Shown here piece by piece: positions 33,460 through 45,384 of a stretch of 64,000 bases of DNA. The stretch is from NCBI GenBank assembly GCA_026545765.1, contig CM048840.1, positions 49,774,580-49,838,579 of the forward strand, read 5' to 3'. The stretch comes from Plantago major (taxonomy: Eukaryota; Streptophyta; Magnoliopsida; Lamiales; Plantaginaceae). Every line of letters begins with the position of its first letter. The first letter of the stretch is position 1. A model generated the notes under the pieces. The model ran no database searches. It was given only the letters and a program-made list of their open reading frames with translations, and was not told where the DNA came from. The translations under genes were made by a program, and so were the position numbers.

Positions 33460-34414
33460 GCATATTATTAATTACAAACATTGTTTTTATATTATAACTA
33501 AACGAAATATAAAGTCAAGGTCAATATAATTTTGGTATCACTTAGTTTTAATGGCTTGTAAATATGATTATTTCATCCCCTCACGTATTAAAAAAAAAAA
33601 ACGTAAAAGGTTGCAGCGTGTTTTACATTCATTTTAAATGTACTATTTATCTGTTAAAATGTTTCAATATATTTTTTTTTTGTATCTTCTACAGTAAAAT
33701 TTTAATTTAAATTTTTTTCCACTAAAGAATCATCATTCTCTTTATACCTTTCTCTTACTCCCTCTTTACTTTTTCTATCAAACTAACAATCATAAATCAA
33801 TCAAACAACATTTAAACCAATCAAATAACCTTAAAAAAATATAAACACATCACTTCCTTCTTACATACATCACTTCCTTCTTACACACCATATACTAGTA
33901 ATAACCCGTGGCGATGCTACGGTATAGTTTACTTTTAATAATAAATAGAAAGGGGATGATAAAATAAATTAATCGAGAAAATAAGGTAGTCAAATTTATG
34001 TGAACAACGTTGATCGTGGTGTTGGTCAGTAGTCCTTCTTCATCTAATATTATATCATTGAGTGTTTATTTATGTTAACTATAGAAAATGTAAAAATAGA
34101 GTCTTACCATACTCGACCTGTTAATTAGTAACAGGTACATGTTTTTTTTTTTAAAAAAAAAACCTATCCCTCAAACGGAACCAAAATAAAATACAAAAGT
34201 ATACAACACAATTAATAGGATTGTTCCCAACAACCCTGCGGTGGTATGTGGTCACCCCACCACACACAAAAAAAAATTATACAAACTTAATTTCACATGT
34301 TCCGGTTGAGTTTTCCAACCCACCGTTCCCAACAACCCCTCGGTGTATGCGTCACCCCACCAAAGACACAAAAATTATTATTCTACAAACATAATTTCAC
34401 ATGTTGTCCCTCCC

Positions 34415-34790
34415 CCCGGGCCCGTTATGGATGAAGAAAGTAGAGAGAAGATAGAAGAGAGTTTCCCCACCTAGAGAGTACCTGCCAGAACCTCAACCCC
34501 CCACCCCCCCCCCCCCCACCCACCCACCCCTCCCCCGACCGGCATGTCATGGAGATCAAGAAAGTACATAGAAGACTGAAGACACTTTCTCCGCCTAGAG
34601 AGTATAAGCTGATCCCCCCTCCGGCTCATTATGTAAATCAAGAAAGTAAAGAGAAGATCGAATTAAGTTTCCCCACATAGAGAGTATCAGATCCCCCAGG
34701 CCCGTTATTGATCAAGAAAGTACAGAGAAAATCGCAGAGAGTTTCCCCGCTTAGAGAGTATATGACCCCCCCCCCCCCCCCTCCGTCGGA
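34415..34790. repeat. Minisatellite of about 80 bp, four copies
   Basis: The units start near 34418, 34537, 34618 and 34697. Each has a GGCCCGTTAT-like start, then ATCAAGAAAGTA, AGAGAA, GTTTCCCC and CTAGAGAGTAT, and ends in a run of C. The first unit is longer because of its C-rich tail. Confidence 0.75.
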
Positions 34791-35412
34791 GAAAAATGTA
34801 AGTTTTACTAACTTAATCATAAATGTTGCGCTCGGGTCTTGTAACAAAGGTATGGAACGGGTCGAGTATATGCCAGACCAAATTTGAACATCATTATTTC
34901 AAACGGGGTTGAATTCGGGTTGGATAGAACCAGTCTTTCCAGCCAGATACCGTAGAGAAGATAACTCTTATACCTCATCCTATCGATCGAATCTTATACA
35001 TAAAGAAAAGGAAATTGAAAGTCTTCACGTGTAAAATGTTATTGATAGACATGTAAAGACCAACACACCACCAATTAGCTCATTTGTATCTCTTCTATCT
35101 CCTGGAACTGAAAAAAGCACATCATTAGTTGTGATGTTGGTGGATAGTGACGGTAGTCCTTCATTGAGTCTTTTTGTTATGGTTACTATAGAAAATATAA
35201 AAATACGACGGGCAACGACTGATATACTTTAAAAGGGTGGATTCAACTCACCAACCTGCTCGAGATCCGACTGATAACAAACATTTTATATCGGGTATTC
35301 TACCCGACCCATTAATTTAAGTGATACGGGTTAAAAAAAAAAAAAAAAAAAAAAAAAGAATTCCTGAAACCCAAATCAAAATAAAATACTAAAAGTGCAT
35401 AATGAAATTTTA

Positions 35413-35648
35413 CTCCCCCTATCCAAATTCTGCTTCCCGCATTTTATTTTGGGATTTTCCGATTGCAACTTCTCATTAAATGAAAAATATTTATCATATT
35501 TTATTCACGGTCTCTTCTACTCTATTCACCATTTCTCATACTTTATTTACTCTCTTTCCTTCCTTATTCACTATTTCTCCTATTTTATTCACTTTTCGCT
35601 TAAAATTTGTGACTGAGCTCGCCAAAAGTTCAATCCGAACGGAGGGAG
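35413..35648. mobile_element. Stowaway-like MITE (degraded)
   Basis: It starts CTCCCCCTATCC after TA and ends GAACGGAGGGAG, the CTCCCTCCGT-type ends of Stowaway. The right TA is changed to TC. The interior is AT-rich with a repeated 'ttattcac' phrase. Confidence 0.45.
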
Positions 35649-35860
35649 TCTTTTACATACATAATCTTCACATGTTATAGTGGATTTTTTTGCACCCCCC
35701 CCCCCCCCCCAATATCCCAAAAAATACTAACTTAACCATAAAATGTTGGATCGGGCCGGGTTCGGGTATTGTTACACAGGTTCAGGTATTGCCCGACCTG
35801 AATCTCAACGTCATTATTTTCATGGGTTCGATTCAGATTGGATAAAGCCCAACCCATTAA

Positions 35861-38770
35861 TTTAAAAGTAAAATGATGGAATACCAATGTAGTACGATTT
35901 AGGAGGACATGAGCTCAATAGTGTCTCTGGCTATTTTTAATTGTCATAACTTAGTAAACATATATAGAAAACTATATGCACTGTAATCTAATAGGAATTT
36001 GTTTATCCTTTATAGACATATGATTTGAAATTTACAATAAGAATCTTATTGTATATAATTGTTTTCTAACTAAGGTTTGATAGTACACTAATCTATTAGA
36101 GTGCAAACCCCTTAAATCAAACTTCACCCTTAGAATATAAACTAACACAACTTTAAACGTTCTCTCATGTTAAAAATTATAAGATTGTATGATTTTCATT
36201 CTTGTAAGTTCGGATAAGTTTAGTAGTTGTCATTAGAGTATATTATCTACTTCACCAACTTATGTATATTATACCAAAATGAATTTGGAGATGTACACTC
36301 AAACTTATTATCATGATAACTATAATTTAAATAGGTATATTATTTAGTATTCTCACTTTTTTATACATGGACCATTCTCCATATTTGTAGAATCACTTCC
36401 ACAATACAAATTGCGACTAAAGCGTCGAAAAACACATCGGAAAAAAGAAATAACGCAAATTGAATTTTCTTTATTAATACAAATTGGTAATCGATCTCAG
36501 GCATGAGGAGAGCAAATGATCAATGATTTGTATATAGGCAGGTTTGATATTGCAATTTTTAAATTTTCTTTTATTTTTAATTTAAATAAATTATTGCGGG
36601 ATAATCTAGACAGTAGATAGTGCTGACATATCTTCTTGTTAATAGTGACAAATCTCTCAAAAATTTAATTCATAATTAAAACTCGTGTGCACCTATATTT
36701 AGTACTAACTTATCAGTTCAATGAGCTTATTTTTCATATAAGCATGTTACATGAATGTCTAACTAATAGTTTGAGTGGAACGTATTTTCGTAGTTCGCTT
36801 ACCATTTTAGTTGAGGCAATAGGTTATGTTTTCTAAATGAGTCACCACTCAATTAAAACTCACAACACTTACGAAACCCTATAAATGTTTAATTCTATAC
36901 CAAATACAAATTTTCACAACTCAATTAAAATTTAGTTACTATTTACCAGTTACACCTCAATTAAAGTTCCGACAAACAACCCGTCAGTCTTAAGTAATAC
37001 GTAAAGTTAAATAGGTGAGATAGTAATCCATAAAAATAGCATTTTTTTAACACAAATACAGGTTAATTAAAATTCAATTGTTTTGAGCTAGAATTTTTAT
37101 CACATATGATTTTGTCCCACGTGGTATAACTCTCCTTCAAGTATCATCGTCACTTTTCTCATATATAGATGTTTTAACTCAATTTTTACTCCAATTAACC
37201 ATTGCCCTTCTCTTTCTACCATACTTCTTAGCTATCTTTACTTTTTGAATTATACTAACAACCTTAAACCAATCAAACAACATTGAAATCAATCAATTAA
37301 ACGTAAAAAAAATCAAATCTATCATTTCATTATTACACATATATTCTTTTTTACACACAGTATAAAGTATAAATCCTATAAATCTTTAACTATATTCAAA
37401 ACAACATTTTATATAACTCGCATTTAACTAATTTACTATTTCATCAACTAAACTTTTTTCCTTAAACCTTTTCAACTATATAACAAACATACACTACATT
37501 TTTATAGAGTCTACACAATTTTTTAATAATTTAGATGATAAAGGTCACAAAGTCTCTAGAGTAACGGTATCTACCTAGCTTATCTATAGACGGACCTATA
37601 TTCTCAAAAAATCATCGATTTATTAATCAAAACGCCTACTTTGTTAACAAAATGTATTGTTTGTATATATGAAAATCACCAATGTTGACAACATAAATGT
37701 TTAATTAAGAACATCGATAATGTTTTTGAAAACCTAAATCCGTCACTTGATAATTTATATATAGACCATCTCTCAGGAGACTTACTTTATAAAAGTTCTG
37801 AATATGCAAGCCTCTACCCTTCCGCACGTGTTAAATTCACAACTTATTTTGGACATCTGGTTATAGTGTGAATCACCAACATGGCAACAGTTCCATTTGT
37901 GTCGGGACAAATTTGTCTGACTGGTGGGTTTGTGATTTATTTTGGATCGAGATTGGATCAATTTGGTATAATATTTAATGTCATATCAATTGGGTAGGGT
38001 AAATTTGGATTATGATCTTTTTCAAATTTGGGTCAGGCTTGTAATAATTCAAATAATTTCATATTTGATCGTTTCATCGAGACAATTCAAATTGATTCCG
38101 AATTTGGTCATTTATGGAACGATTATGAATTAGTTTATGAATTGTGATGCAATTGTGATATTTTAAAATTTTTGCCTTTATATATTAGTGTCATGATCAA
38201 TGGTCATTTAGATTAAATTCATAAATGAGTAATTTATATTCATTTTAATCTTATTTTTTGGGTGAATTCCGGTCAATAGTAATTCATATCGGATATTTCG
38301 GATCAAATTTGTTCATTGATTTGGGATCGGGTCTCATGTCATATGGTCAATCACTATATTTCGTGTCAAATTGAATTCCGAATCGATGTATTTTGAATGA
38401 GATTGCGGGTCTGGGTGGATTTTGCCAGATCTAAGAGAATCTCAAACTAATCCGATGTGTAATATACTTGAAGTGTGATCTTTGATATACTTCGTGAGTT
38501 TCTAATCAAAATCATGTTTACCTCCTAATTTAGGTCTTCGCGGAATCTCTATTAGTTAAATCATTTTCTAAGCATGTTTTTGTAGTTCAGTTGTGTCTTA
38601 CTTTCATGCAGACTTACAGTTTTGTTGCTTCTTACATTTAAAAGAGAAGAAGTTGTTGTATTACATAATTGAAACAAATGCCCTTTGAATTTGATTATAT
38701 AAACCCCTGCAAGAAATAAAAATGCTTTTCATTCCATTCCTGAAAGGAATACGGTTTTCTTAACTTCATA
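35861..38770. other. AT-rich Helitron interior with MITE remnants
   Basis: No gene is visible. About 36780-36990 and 37170-37500 resemble the GTTTGGCAAG MITE family. At 37169, read on the minus strand, TCTATATATGAGAAAAGTG looks like a second Helitron 5' end; a matching 3' end was not found. About 37520-37800 is a third copy of the dispersed repeat of 4002 and 6036. The rest (37800-38770) is AT-rich and unassigned. Confidence 0.45.
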
Positions 38771-39190
38771 GAGGCCGTTTGTAAAGAGGTTAAAATACAA
38801 GTGTTAATAATAGTTATCCTTCTCATTTTATTTGTCAGAACTCATACGCTTCAATCATGTTGAACATTACTCGTTTATAATCCACTTGCTATTCATAATT
38901 CAATTATATTTTATCTTACTACCTACTCTTTTTCTCTCACTTTACTTTTTCATTTATTATAACAATCTTAAACCAATCAAATAACATTAAAATCAATCAA
39001 ATAATCTTAAAAACTTTTACACACATGACTTCACTCTTACACACCTAATAAAACAACCCTATAAAACCTATATAAAACTTTAATTGCATCCTAAATATCA
39101 TTTTTCAAAACTCAATTATAATTCAGTTACTATTCACGGTTAAAATTCAATTAAAACTCGATCCATTTTAATCACTTCCCAAACAACTTA
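38771..39190. mobile_element. MITE of the GTTTGGCAAG family, 420 bp
   Basis: The left end is GAGGCCGTTTGTAAAGAGG and the right end, on the other strand, TAAGTTGTTTGGGAAGTGA, both followed by TTAAAAT. The interior matches 52779-53300 in reverse (ccaatcaaataa, aaccctataaaacc, actattcacggttaaaattc). It has no coding sequence. Confidence 0.7.
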
Positions 39191-39296
39191 TTGTATTTTT
39201 TACTTTTTAGATCAATCAAAGTCGGGATAAAATGTACAGCTTCTAGACTAAAAGTTACAAAACCATGTGATGATTCTATTATATAAATACATAGTA

Positions 39297-39419
39297 CTTC
39301 CTCCATTCTTTATAAAACTTGTCATTTTACTATTATAGTTTAAGAGTATTTTGTGTCAAAGTCGGAGACAGTTGACCGGTCAAAGTCAAAATGACAAGTT
39401 TTATAAAGAATGGAGGGAG
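39297..39419. mobile_element. Stowaway MITE, 123 bp
   Basis: Ends CTTCCTCCATTC and GAATGGAGGGAG are flanked by TA on both sides (39295-39296, 39420-39421). The arms match over about 40 bp (TTTATAAAACTTGTCATTTT and its complement), forming a hairpin. This is typical of Tc1/mariner-type MITEs. Confidence 0.88.
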
Positions 39420-39710
39420 TAATACAACCTTTACATTAAAAAAAACCTACTGTGTATGCATATTGACGCACACTCTGTGTCTATTTCTATCTTCATACAA
39501 AGGATTTAAAAGACTATGATCTAACTTGAAGGATCTCTGGGTCGGGCTTGAAGATTTAGAGGAGTGGGATTGGAAGGCATGAACTGATTTCGCTACATCA
39601 GAGTAAAATTGCCCTTATAATATCTAGTAACAACATTAATACGTCCCTCTATTCGGACTCTATTATAAGAGATTAATATTTTATTTTAGTGAATGAAATG
39701 ATTTATTTAA

Positions 39711-39711
39711 C

Positions 39712-39751
<40 letters not shown>
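39711..39751. repeat. (AAT)n microsatellite
   Basis: About 13 uninterrupted units lie at the edge of the 317-bp tandem repeat. Confidence 0.9.
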
Positions 39752-39752
<1 letters not shown>

Positions 39753-39753
<1 letters not shown>

Positions 39754-40605
39754 TCATCTAGATTGATGGTGTCTATTGATTCATCTTGTCATGGTAAATT
39801 CAAATAAATGTTCAGAATATTTTTCGGAGTTTTGTAGATAAATTTATATGAGATTTAATAAAAAATATATATGCAACTAACATACCAAAAATAAACAGTG
39901 AAATATATATTGTTTGAAAGTGCAACTAATTCCACAAAATTTCACGTATGATTGAATTAATTTAATAAGTACTCTATTTTTTTAAATTAAAATTCTATTA
40001 TTTTATTTTATCTTATTTAATAAATTTATATTTAATTTTAATAAATAAGATAATTTATTAAATTAATAATAGTATTCAAGATTGGTGTATATGGATTCGC
40101 TTTGTCACGAAGAATTCAAATATATGTTCAAAATATTTTTCGGACTTTTGTAGATAAAGTTATATGAAATTTAATAAAACTATATGTATAGTCAACATAC
40201 AAAAAATAACAGTGAAATATATACTGGCTAGAATATAACTAATTTCACAAAATTCCACGTAGGACTGAATAAATCTGTTGAGGTTTACCCTATTTTTAAA
40301 ATTAAAATTCTATTATTTAATTTTATCTTATTTAATAATTTTATATTTAATTTTAATGAATAAAAAAAATTATTTGATTAATAATAGTATTCAAGATTGG
40401 TATCTATGGATTCGTCTTGTCACGACGAATTCAAATATATGTTCAAAATATTTTTCGAATTTTTGCAGATAAAGTTAAATGAAATTTAATAAAAACTATT
40501 TACAGTCAACATACCAAAATTAACAGTGAAATATATACTGGCTAAAATACAACTAATTCCATAAAATTCCACATAATACTGAATGAATCTGGTGAGATTT
40601 AAACC
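39753..40605. repeat. Tandem repeat of about 317 bp, 2.7 copies
   Basis: The units start with CAAGATTGGTGTATATGGATTC or similar at about 39756, 40074 and 40390. Each contains ACGAATTCAAATATATGTTC, AATATTTTTCGGA and AACAGTGAAATATATACTGG. The interior of each unit is AT-rich. No coding sequence or known satellite name is recognised. Confidence 0.8.
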
Positions 40606-40608
40606 CTT

Positions 40609-40611
<3 letters not shown>

Positions 40612-40651
<40 letters not shown>
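40612..40651. repeat. (TA)n microsatellite
   Basis: About 20 units, directly after the last copy of the 317-bp repeat. Confidence 0.9.
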
Positions 40652-40657
<6 letters not shown>

Positions 40658-40849
40658 TGTGTAAGTTATGCATAAACTTCGTTTGGATAATTTGTGTTAC
40701 CAATGAACTCGAGTTTGATAGATATAGCAAAATGTAACTTAGAAATAGAAATGGTGAGAGTCGAGATACTACGGGGATGATAGAAGATCTTTTTATAGTG
40801 CAAATGAAAATTATATGATTAAAGATAACACAACAATGTAGTTTGCATT

Positions 40850-41260
40850 TGAAGAATGATACTCAGATTAACAAACACACTACATTTCAAAATCAAGCCA
40901 GGAAATTTAGTTATAGAACTAAGGAAAGTGGAAAACGTCCACGATATTCAAGTGCCTAATAATGATATGTTGCGGGGGCATCATTCTCGTGACACAATAT
41001 TTGGACTGTTGGAGAACAACGCATACAAATCGAGAATGGTTGGATCATATGCGGTGGATAACGACGAACTCCAAGTAGTCTCACAATCATTGCTTCCGTA
41101 AAAACATAAGGCTCGCCTCGGACTCAATATTGGATGAAAACATTGAGTTTGTTAGACGTTCAGGCAATCCATTGGCTCATCTAATAGCCAATATGATTCA
41201 TGTAGACAGTTCTGGCCTCTCTAATCTACCATTTGAAAACCTTGATGTAATTTGATTTAT
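40850..41260 (+). pseudogene. Fragment of an RNase H-like (RVT_3) domain
   Basis: A plus-strand frame ends FVRRSGNPLAHLIANMIHVD and then LPFENLDVI, the usual end of the RNase H-like domain of plant LINE-type or RVT_3 proteins. The upstream part (LRKVENVHDIQVPNNDML) is in another frame. It is a remnant without start or catalytic core. Confidence 0.5.
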
Positions 41261-42530
41261 TTGATTTATCTATGAAAGATGATCTTCACTTAAAAAAAAA
41301 ATGCCGAAACAAATAACACTCGACTGATGGAAGCTACTGCATAATCTTATAATATCATGCATTATGTCATTCGGACTCTTCAGAAAACACATGTGGATTG
41401 CCACTCATTCTTCAAATCAAGTCATAATTCGAGCAACATGAATGTTCTATAACTTCTATGGAAACAGTGAAACACACCTCAAAGTTTGACAAAAACGCTT
41501 TATATATTATTTTTTTAATTAAAATAAAACTAAGTTCAATGACTCTATCAACACTAACTAAAATGAGATTGAAATGTGGGAAGCGAAGAAACTGGAGGTG
41601 TTGTCATCCTACACACCGGTAACACTTGGTTGTTCAGTACTTCGGTTCATCTGTGCCCCAAACATTGCAAATCGGGAGCTCCATCTCCGCTGCTAGTCAA
41701 TGTGATGGGAAACCATGGCACTCTCCATCCTTATTATCTTCTAAAATTCAACCCGACCAATTTGCTCGCTCTATAGATGTGACAAAGTCAGAGACTTTAA
41801 ACAAATAATTAAAGAATCTAGAAAATATTGGAATATACAAATCAAACCTAATTGATTAGCTGTAACAAATTTGTTGAATTGTACACAACAGAAAACGGTG
41901 ACTTCCAAAAAGATCGACAATAAAACGAAGCACAAAAGATGTTACATGACGAATCATTATTCACACATCAGATCAAGATGCTAGATAATCAACACAAAAT
42001 ACTACTATGATTTATGTAACAAAAACATACACTCTTTATCCTGCTAATCAATTAATACGTTTATCGTGATTTATTCATATTCCTTAAAATAAAAATTCTT
42101 ACAAAAGGAGTCCCCAAGCTTAACCGGACGGAGGGAGAATGAGATAAACTCCGACCATTCGTGTTCTATCCTAAACTTGATGTTGTATTTTTAGAACTTT
42201 GAGCTTGTAATCATTAGGAACTTTCATACTTGTATTCTTATTTCTACTCCAGCCTCAGCCTTGAATGAAGAAATAGTCTTGTATTATATAATTTAAATCA
42301 TATGGATAGTTGGGTTTACACAAACTCCGAAATAGATTTTGCTACAAGTCAAGATAGTGTTCTTTCATTAAGAATCAAATACTCAACAATTACAATTGAG
42401 GAGGTAAAATGGATCATCCTTCTTCATCAACACTAAAATCGTGCGTTAGTGAACAGGCTAGAGTATTACCAAATGTAGGAGAAAAACTAAATAGCAAATT
42501 ATCAAAAATAGAACATAAGTTGTGAATTTC
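41261..42530. other. Helitron interior without recognised gene
   Basis: AT-rich sequence. At about 42110-42135 ACCGGACGGAGGGAG is a Stowaway-type end without partner. Confidence 0.45.
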
Positions 42531-42539
42531 ATCAATGAA

Positions 42540-43400
42540 AACTTCAGCACTTGAGAGGCAAAGTGAAGGTGACTTTACCTGAGTACTGTTTATACTTTAT
42601 ACAATCTCCTTCAATAGTAAATTGGCTTACCTGAATCCTTTTTGCCACCTGAACACCAAGGCATGCTGCTAAGGCTTTCTGCGAGCTCCGGTTCGTGAAG
42701 GTAAGGTATCTTCTTTCGACTCCAAGCAATGATCTCTCCATCTTTATTATGTGCCACAACCCCTAAACCAACAGGCGGTGACAGGTGCATGGAAGTTGAT
42801 CTTGATTACTCCCCCTTCCGGTGGTCTGGGCTGAGAAAAGGGTTAATGCCCATCTTTATATTGTTGCACATGATGGGACACAAACAACACAGATCTATCT
42901 GGTTCCTTCATTTTTTTTCCTTCATGGACATTGTTATTGTGATTTTGCCAGACATCCAGCAAGTACATATGAACACATTGAATTCTTTCTTCATAGCTCT
43001 GGACTTGACAGATACGAACCAATCCCGAGGGCTATCAAAATCTGAATGCAAAACCATGTTAGGTTATGGAGATATGACCCAAATAATACTCGCAAAATGA
43101 CAATATTCTAGAACATGGAGAATGGATTCATTGCCATACTTGCAAACACGATAGCTAGTGATATCAACAATGTTTCGACGCTATAACACTTGTAAAATTA
43201 CAGGGAGGGCATTCTTAAGTAAGGATTTTAATTTTATTCGGTAATTTCAAATGCCAAATGAAATCCCGATTATGAATAGCACGGCTATTGCTACCATGCG
43301 CAGAATCATCAACATCAGTGCGCAATTCCCTGGCCAAGTTATAAGCAGATTTAACCGATATAATGCCATATCCGCCGATCAAGTGTATCAAGAGTAGTCA
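42540..43400 (-). pseudogene. LINE reverse-transcriptase C-terminal relic (zf-RVT and RNase H-like)
   Basis: Minus-strand reading from 43400 gives YGIISVKSAYNLARELR and then DFIWHLKLPNKIKILT, the zinc-binding region that follows the reverse transcriptase in plant LINEs. From 42790 it gives GLGVVAHNKDGEIIAWSRK and FTIEGDCIK, an RNase H-like domain start. Stops and frameshifts are many. The order fits one LINE or LINE-derived gene lying in the Helitron. Confidence 0.6.
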
Positions 43401-44312
43401 ACGGAATTTTCAAAATAGCAGTGATATCCTCCTCCCACTGTAACCAATTAAAAAATCAATGTCTGAAGTAGCATTAGTAATCGAAGAGGATTAAAAAACA
43501 TGGCCAATTTCAAGGCTTAAAAATGTTATAACGGGGATCCAGTTATCATGCTAAATATCCACACATATACACAATCACCATTTCCAATTACTGATAACAG
43601 TGGAAATCTTACGGGAAACTAAGATTCCCTTAGCTAGCAAACAACATAAGGCTGCTTACGCGCCACAATAAGGCTCCATTACTAAGATTACAGTCGATTG
43701 TGCGTGTAAATTAATCAACTGTAAACATTTTTAAATGGTACCTTTTTTTATTATCAAGAATCGATAATATAAACATGCCTTTCCTCTTCCGATACCGCTG
43801 CATACATGAGTACAAAAACACTCTGTTTTCATCCTCTGTGCATTAGTCAACATCATGATTTATAATGATTTTAAGCACATCCAACCTTTCTTTTGCTTCA
43901 CCTAATTTGAACATGTGGATGAAAAATGAAAACGGTCATCACTCTAAACATAGGCCAGGTATATGATTACAGTTCTGATGTATACATAAATAAGGAAAGG
44001 AAATTTACCGTGAATCAATATAGGAAGGAATGATTTTTTGTGAAATCTTGAAATGTGAATGAGTTGATTAGCACGCTCAGTTGGATGTTGTATAAAGATG
44101 TTAGATTAGTTTGTTGAGATTTAATTGGGTTGTTTCTATTTTTCGGTATAAATAAACAGATCCGGAAGATGCTAAATGTAGTTATGAAAATTGAACATTT
44201 TAGTGTGAATTAAAATTCATTTTTTCTTAGCTTGATTTTGCCACCTAGGATTTTTGCTTATGTGACATATCTCTTCTTCCATTTAGACCATCACTTTTAT
44301 CATATATATAGA
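43401..44312. other. 5' end region of the Helitron, no gene
   Basis: AT-rich non-coding sequence. The last 90 bases before 44312 resemble 37080-37169 (tttgccacctagg / cacttttatcatatatataga), which supports a Helitron family with two 5' ends in the window. Confidence 0.5.
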
Positions 44313-44455
44313 TAACAACCCTATAAACCCTATAAAAATTTTAACTCTATTTCAAACACCATTTTTTATAACTCACATTTAACTTAGTTACTATTTATCA
44401 ACTAAAATTTTTTCTTAACTCACTTTTTAACTCTATTCTATACCAAACCACGAGT

Positions 44456-44511
44456 GGGTGTACCATATGACTCAAGCCCTTTACACGATTTGTTGGTCGT
44501 ATAAGGTTGGG
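44456..44511. repeat. Duplicated block, copy A, part 2
   Basis: It matches 60590-60646: CGAGCCCTTTA, TGTTGG.CGTATAAGGTTGGG. It ends at TAA, where the Tourist element begins. Confidence 0.8.
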
Positions 44512-44855
44512 TAAGGCCACTCTCATAGGGGAGTGGCCATCCCATGGCATGGAGCCCCAAAATCCCTTTTTTGTTTTTACTTCTTAAAAAAATAATAAAA
44601 AATAAATATATAATATTAAAATATAAAAATTATACAAACGGTTATAATTTTAGAGATCTATAAATTGGTGTCATTTGCAACCCATTTCCCATTTCACCAC
44701 ACCTCAATTTGCTCCCTTCTTCCATTCTTAAACTCAAAACTCTCTCGAAATATGTATCTCATTAACCACTATCTCAAAAATCTGATTTTGTTTTCATTGT
44801 GCGATTTCATTAATTTCAACTTTTAAATATTCTTATATCACTACAAAAAAACAGG

Positions 44856-45175
44856 GGTTTAGAGACGGAATTATCCGTCGCTAAACCCCCTGCCGATCCG
44901 TCGCTAAGGCCTTAGCGACGGATAGACGCTCGTCTTAATGATGGGCGTCTCTAAGGTGAATTAGCGACGGAGCGTTATCCGTCGCTAATTCGCGGTGAAA
45001 ATGGCGATGGATAGGGCATTGACCCTCCGTCGCCATTTGGGACGGATAATTATCCGTTCTAAAAACCCCCGGGTTTTTAGAGACGGATAGTTATCCGTCT
45101 CTAAACGAATTAGAGTGTGCTAGCCCTAATTCGTAGTTTAGCGACGGATAATTATCCGTCGCTAAACCACTGTTG
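44856..45175. repeat. CACTA left subterminal repeat array
   Basis: The motif TTAGCGACGGATA and its complement recur about ten times in both orientations, often as palindromes such as GACGGATAATTATCCGT. In En/Spm such motifs bind the element's own DNA-binding protein. Confidence 0.88.
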
Positions 45176-45384
45176 TTTTTAAATATTTTTTTAAATTATT
45201 TTATAATTTTCACCTGTTTTTTCAACCAATATAATAGTGATATGTCTCAAAGGGGAAATTGCATTAATTAACAACAAAGATTCGTCAAAAACAAATTATC
45301 CAAAATAAAGTCTACATATCCGAATAGAAATCCAAATATCCAACAAAGTAAAAAGTAGCATAGTATCCAAAACAACACAAGCAA

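Larger units (their letters stand above)
32444..33600. repeat. Duplicated block, copy A, part 1
   Basis: It is similar along its length to 59267-60563: shared phrases are GGTGTTGTTGGTAAA, TTTGGTCAACTCAAAA, CTGTAATTGTTTGAAATC, a tRNA-Leu-like sequence, and ATTTTGGTATCACTTAG. A 220-bp element at 32530-32749 interrupts it; the other copy has the empty site (GGAGATTCAATGAGAGC near 59345). Confidence 0.85.
34010..35860. repeat. Internal duplications in the Helitron 3' third
   Basis: Phrases near 34010-34100 (GTTGGTCAGTAGTCC, TTAACTATAGAAAATGTAAAA) recur near 35120-35210. Phrases near 34850-34930 (CGGGTC, ATCATTATTTC) recur near 35755-35850. Inside, 34200-34300 and 34310-34400 are a further two-copy repeat around GTTCCCAACAACCC and TCACCCCACCA. 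Runs of C occur at about 34505-34520, 34766-34780 and 35694-35710. Confidence 0.6.
33895..44312 (-). mobile_element. Non-autonomous Helitron, 10.4 kb
   Basis: On the minus strand it begins TCTATATATATGATAAAAGTG at 44312 and ends with a hairpin (CCGTAGC-ATC-GCCACGG, one mismatch) followed by GTTATTACTAG at 33895. It sits between a host A and T without target duplication, all as known for Helitrons. Removing it rejoins a MITE exactly (ttacacaccatata with taacaaccctataaa). No Rep or helicase ORF is visible. Inside are tandem repeats, smaller MITEs and LINE relics. Confidence 0.75.
33601..44450. mobile_element. MITE of the GTTTGGCAAG family, split by a Helitron
   Basis: The left part (to 33894) and right part (from 44313) join into the same order as the copies at 38771-39190 and 52779-53300 (reverse): 'ccaatcaa', 'aataacctt', 'ttacacac', 'aacaaccctataaa', 'actatttatcaac'. 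The outer ends are degraded, so the borders are approximate. The duplicated block at 60560-60590 has no such insertion. Confidence 0.6.

Noticed and set aside
35395..35680. Two overlapping ORFs rich in Phe/Leu/Thr
   Set aside because: They are translations of a repeated TTATTCAC-type DNA phrase within a Stowaway-like element.
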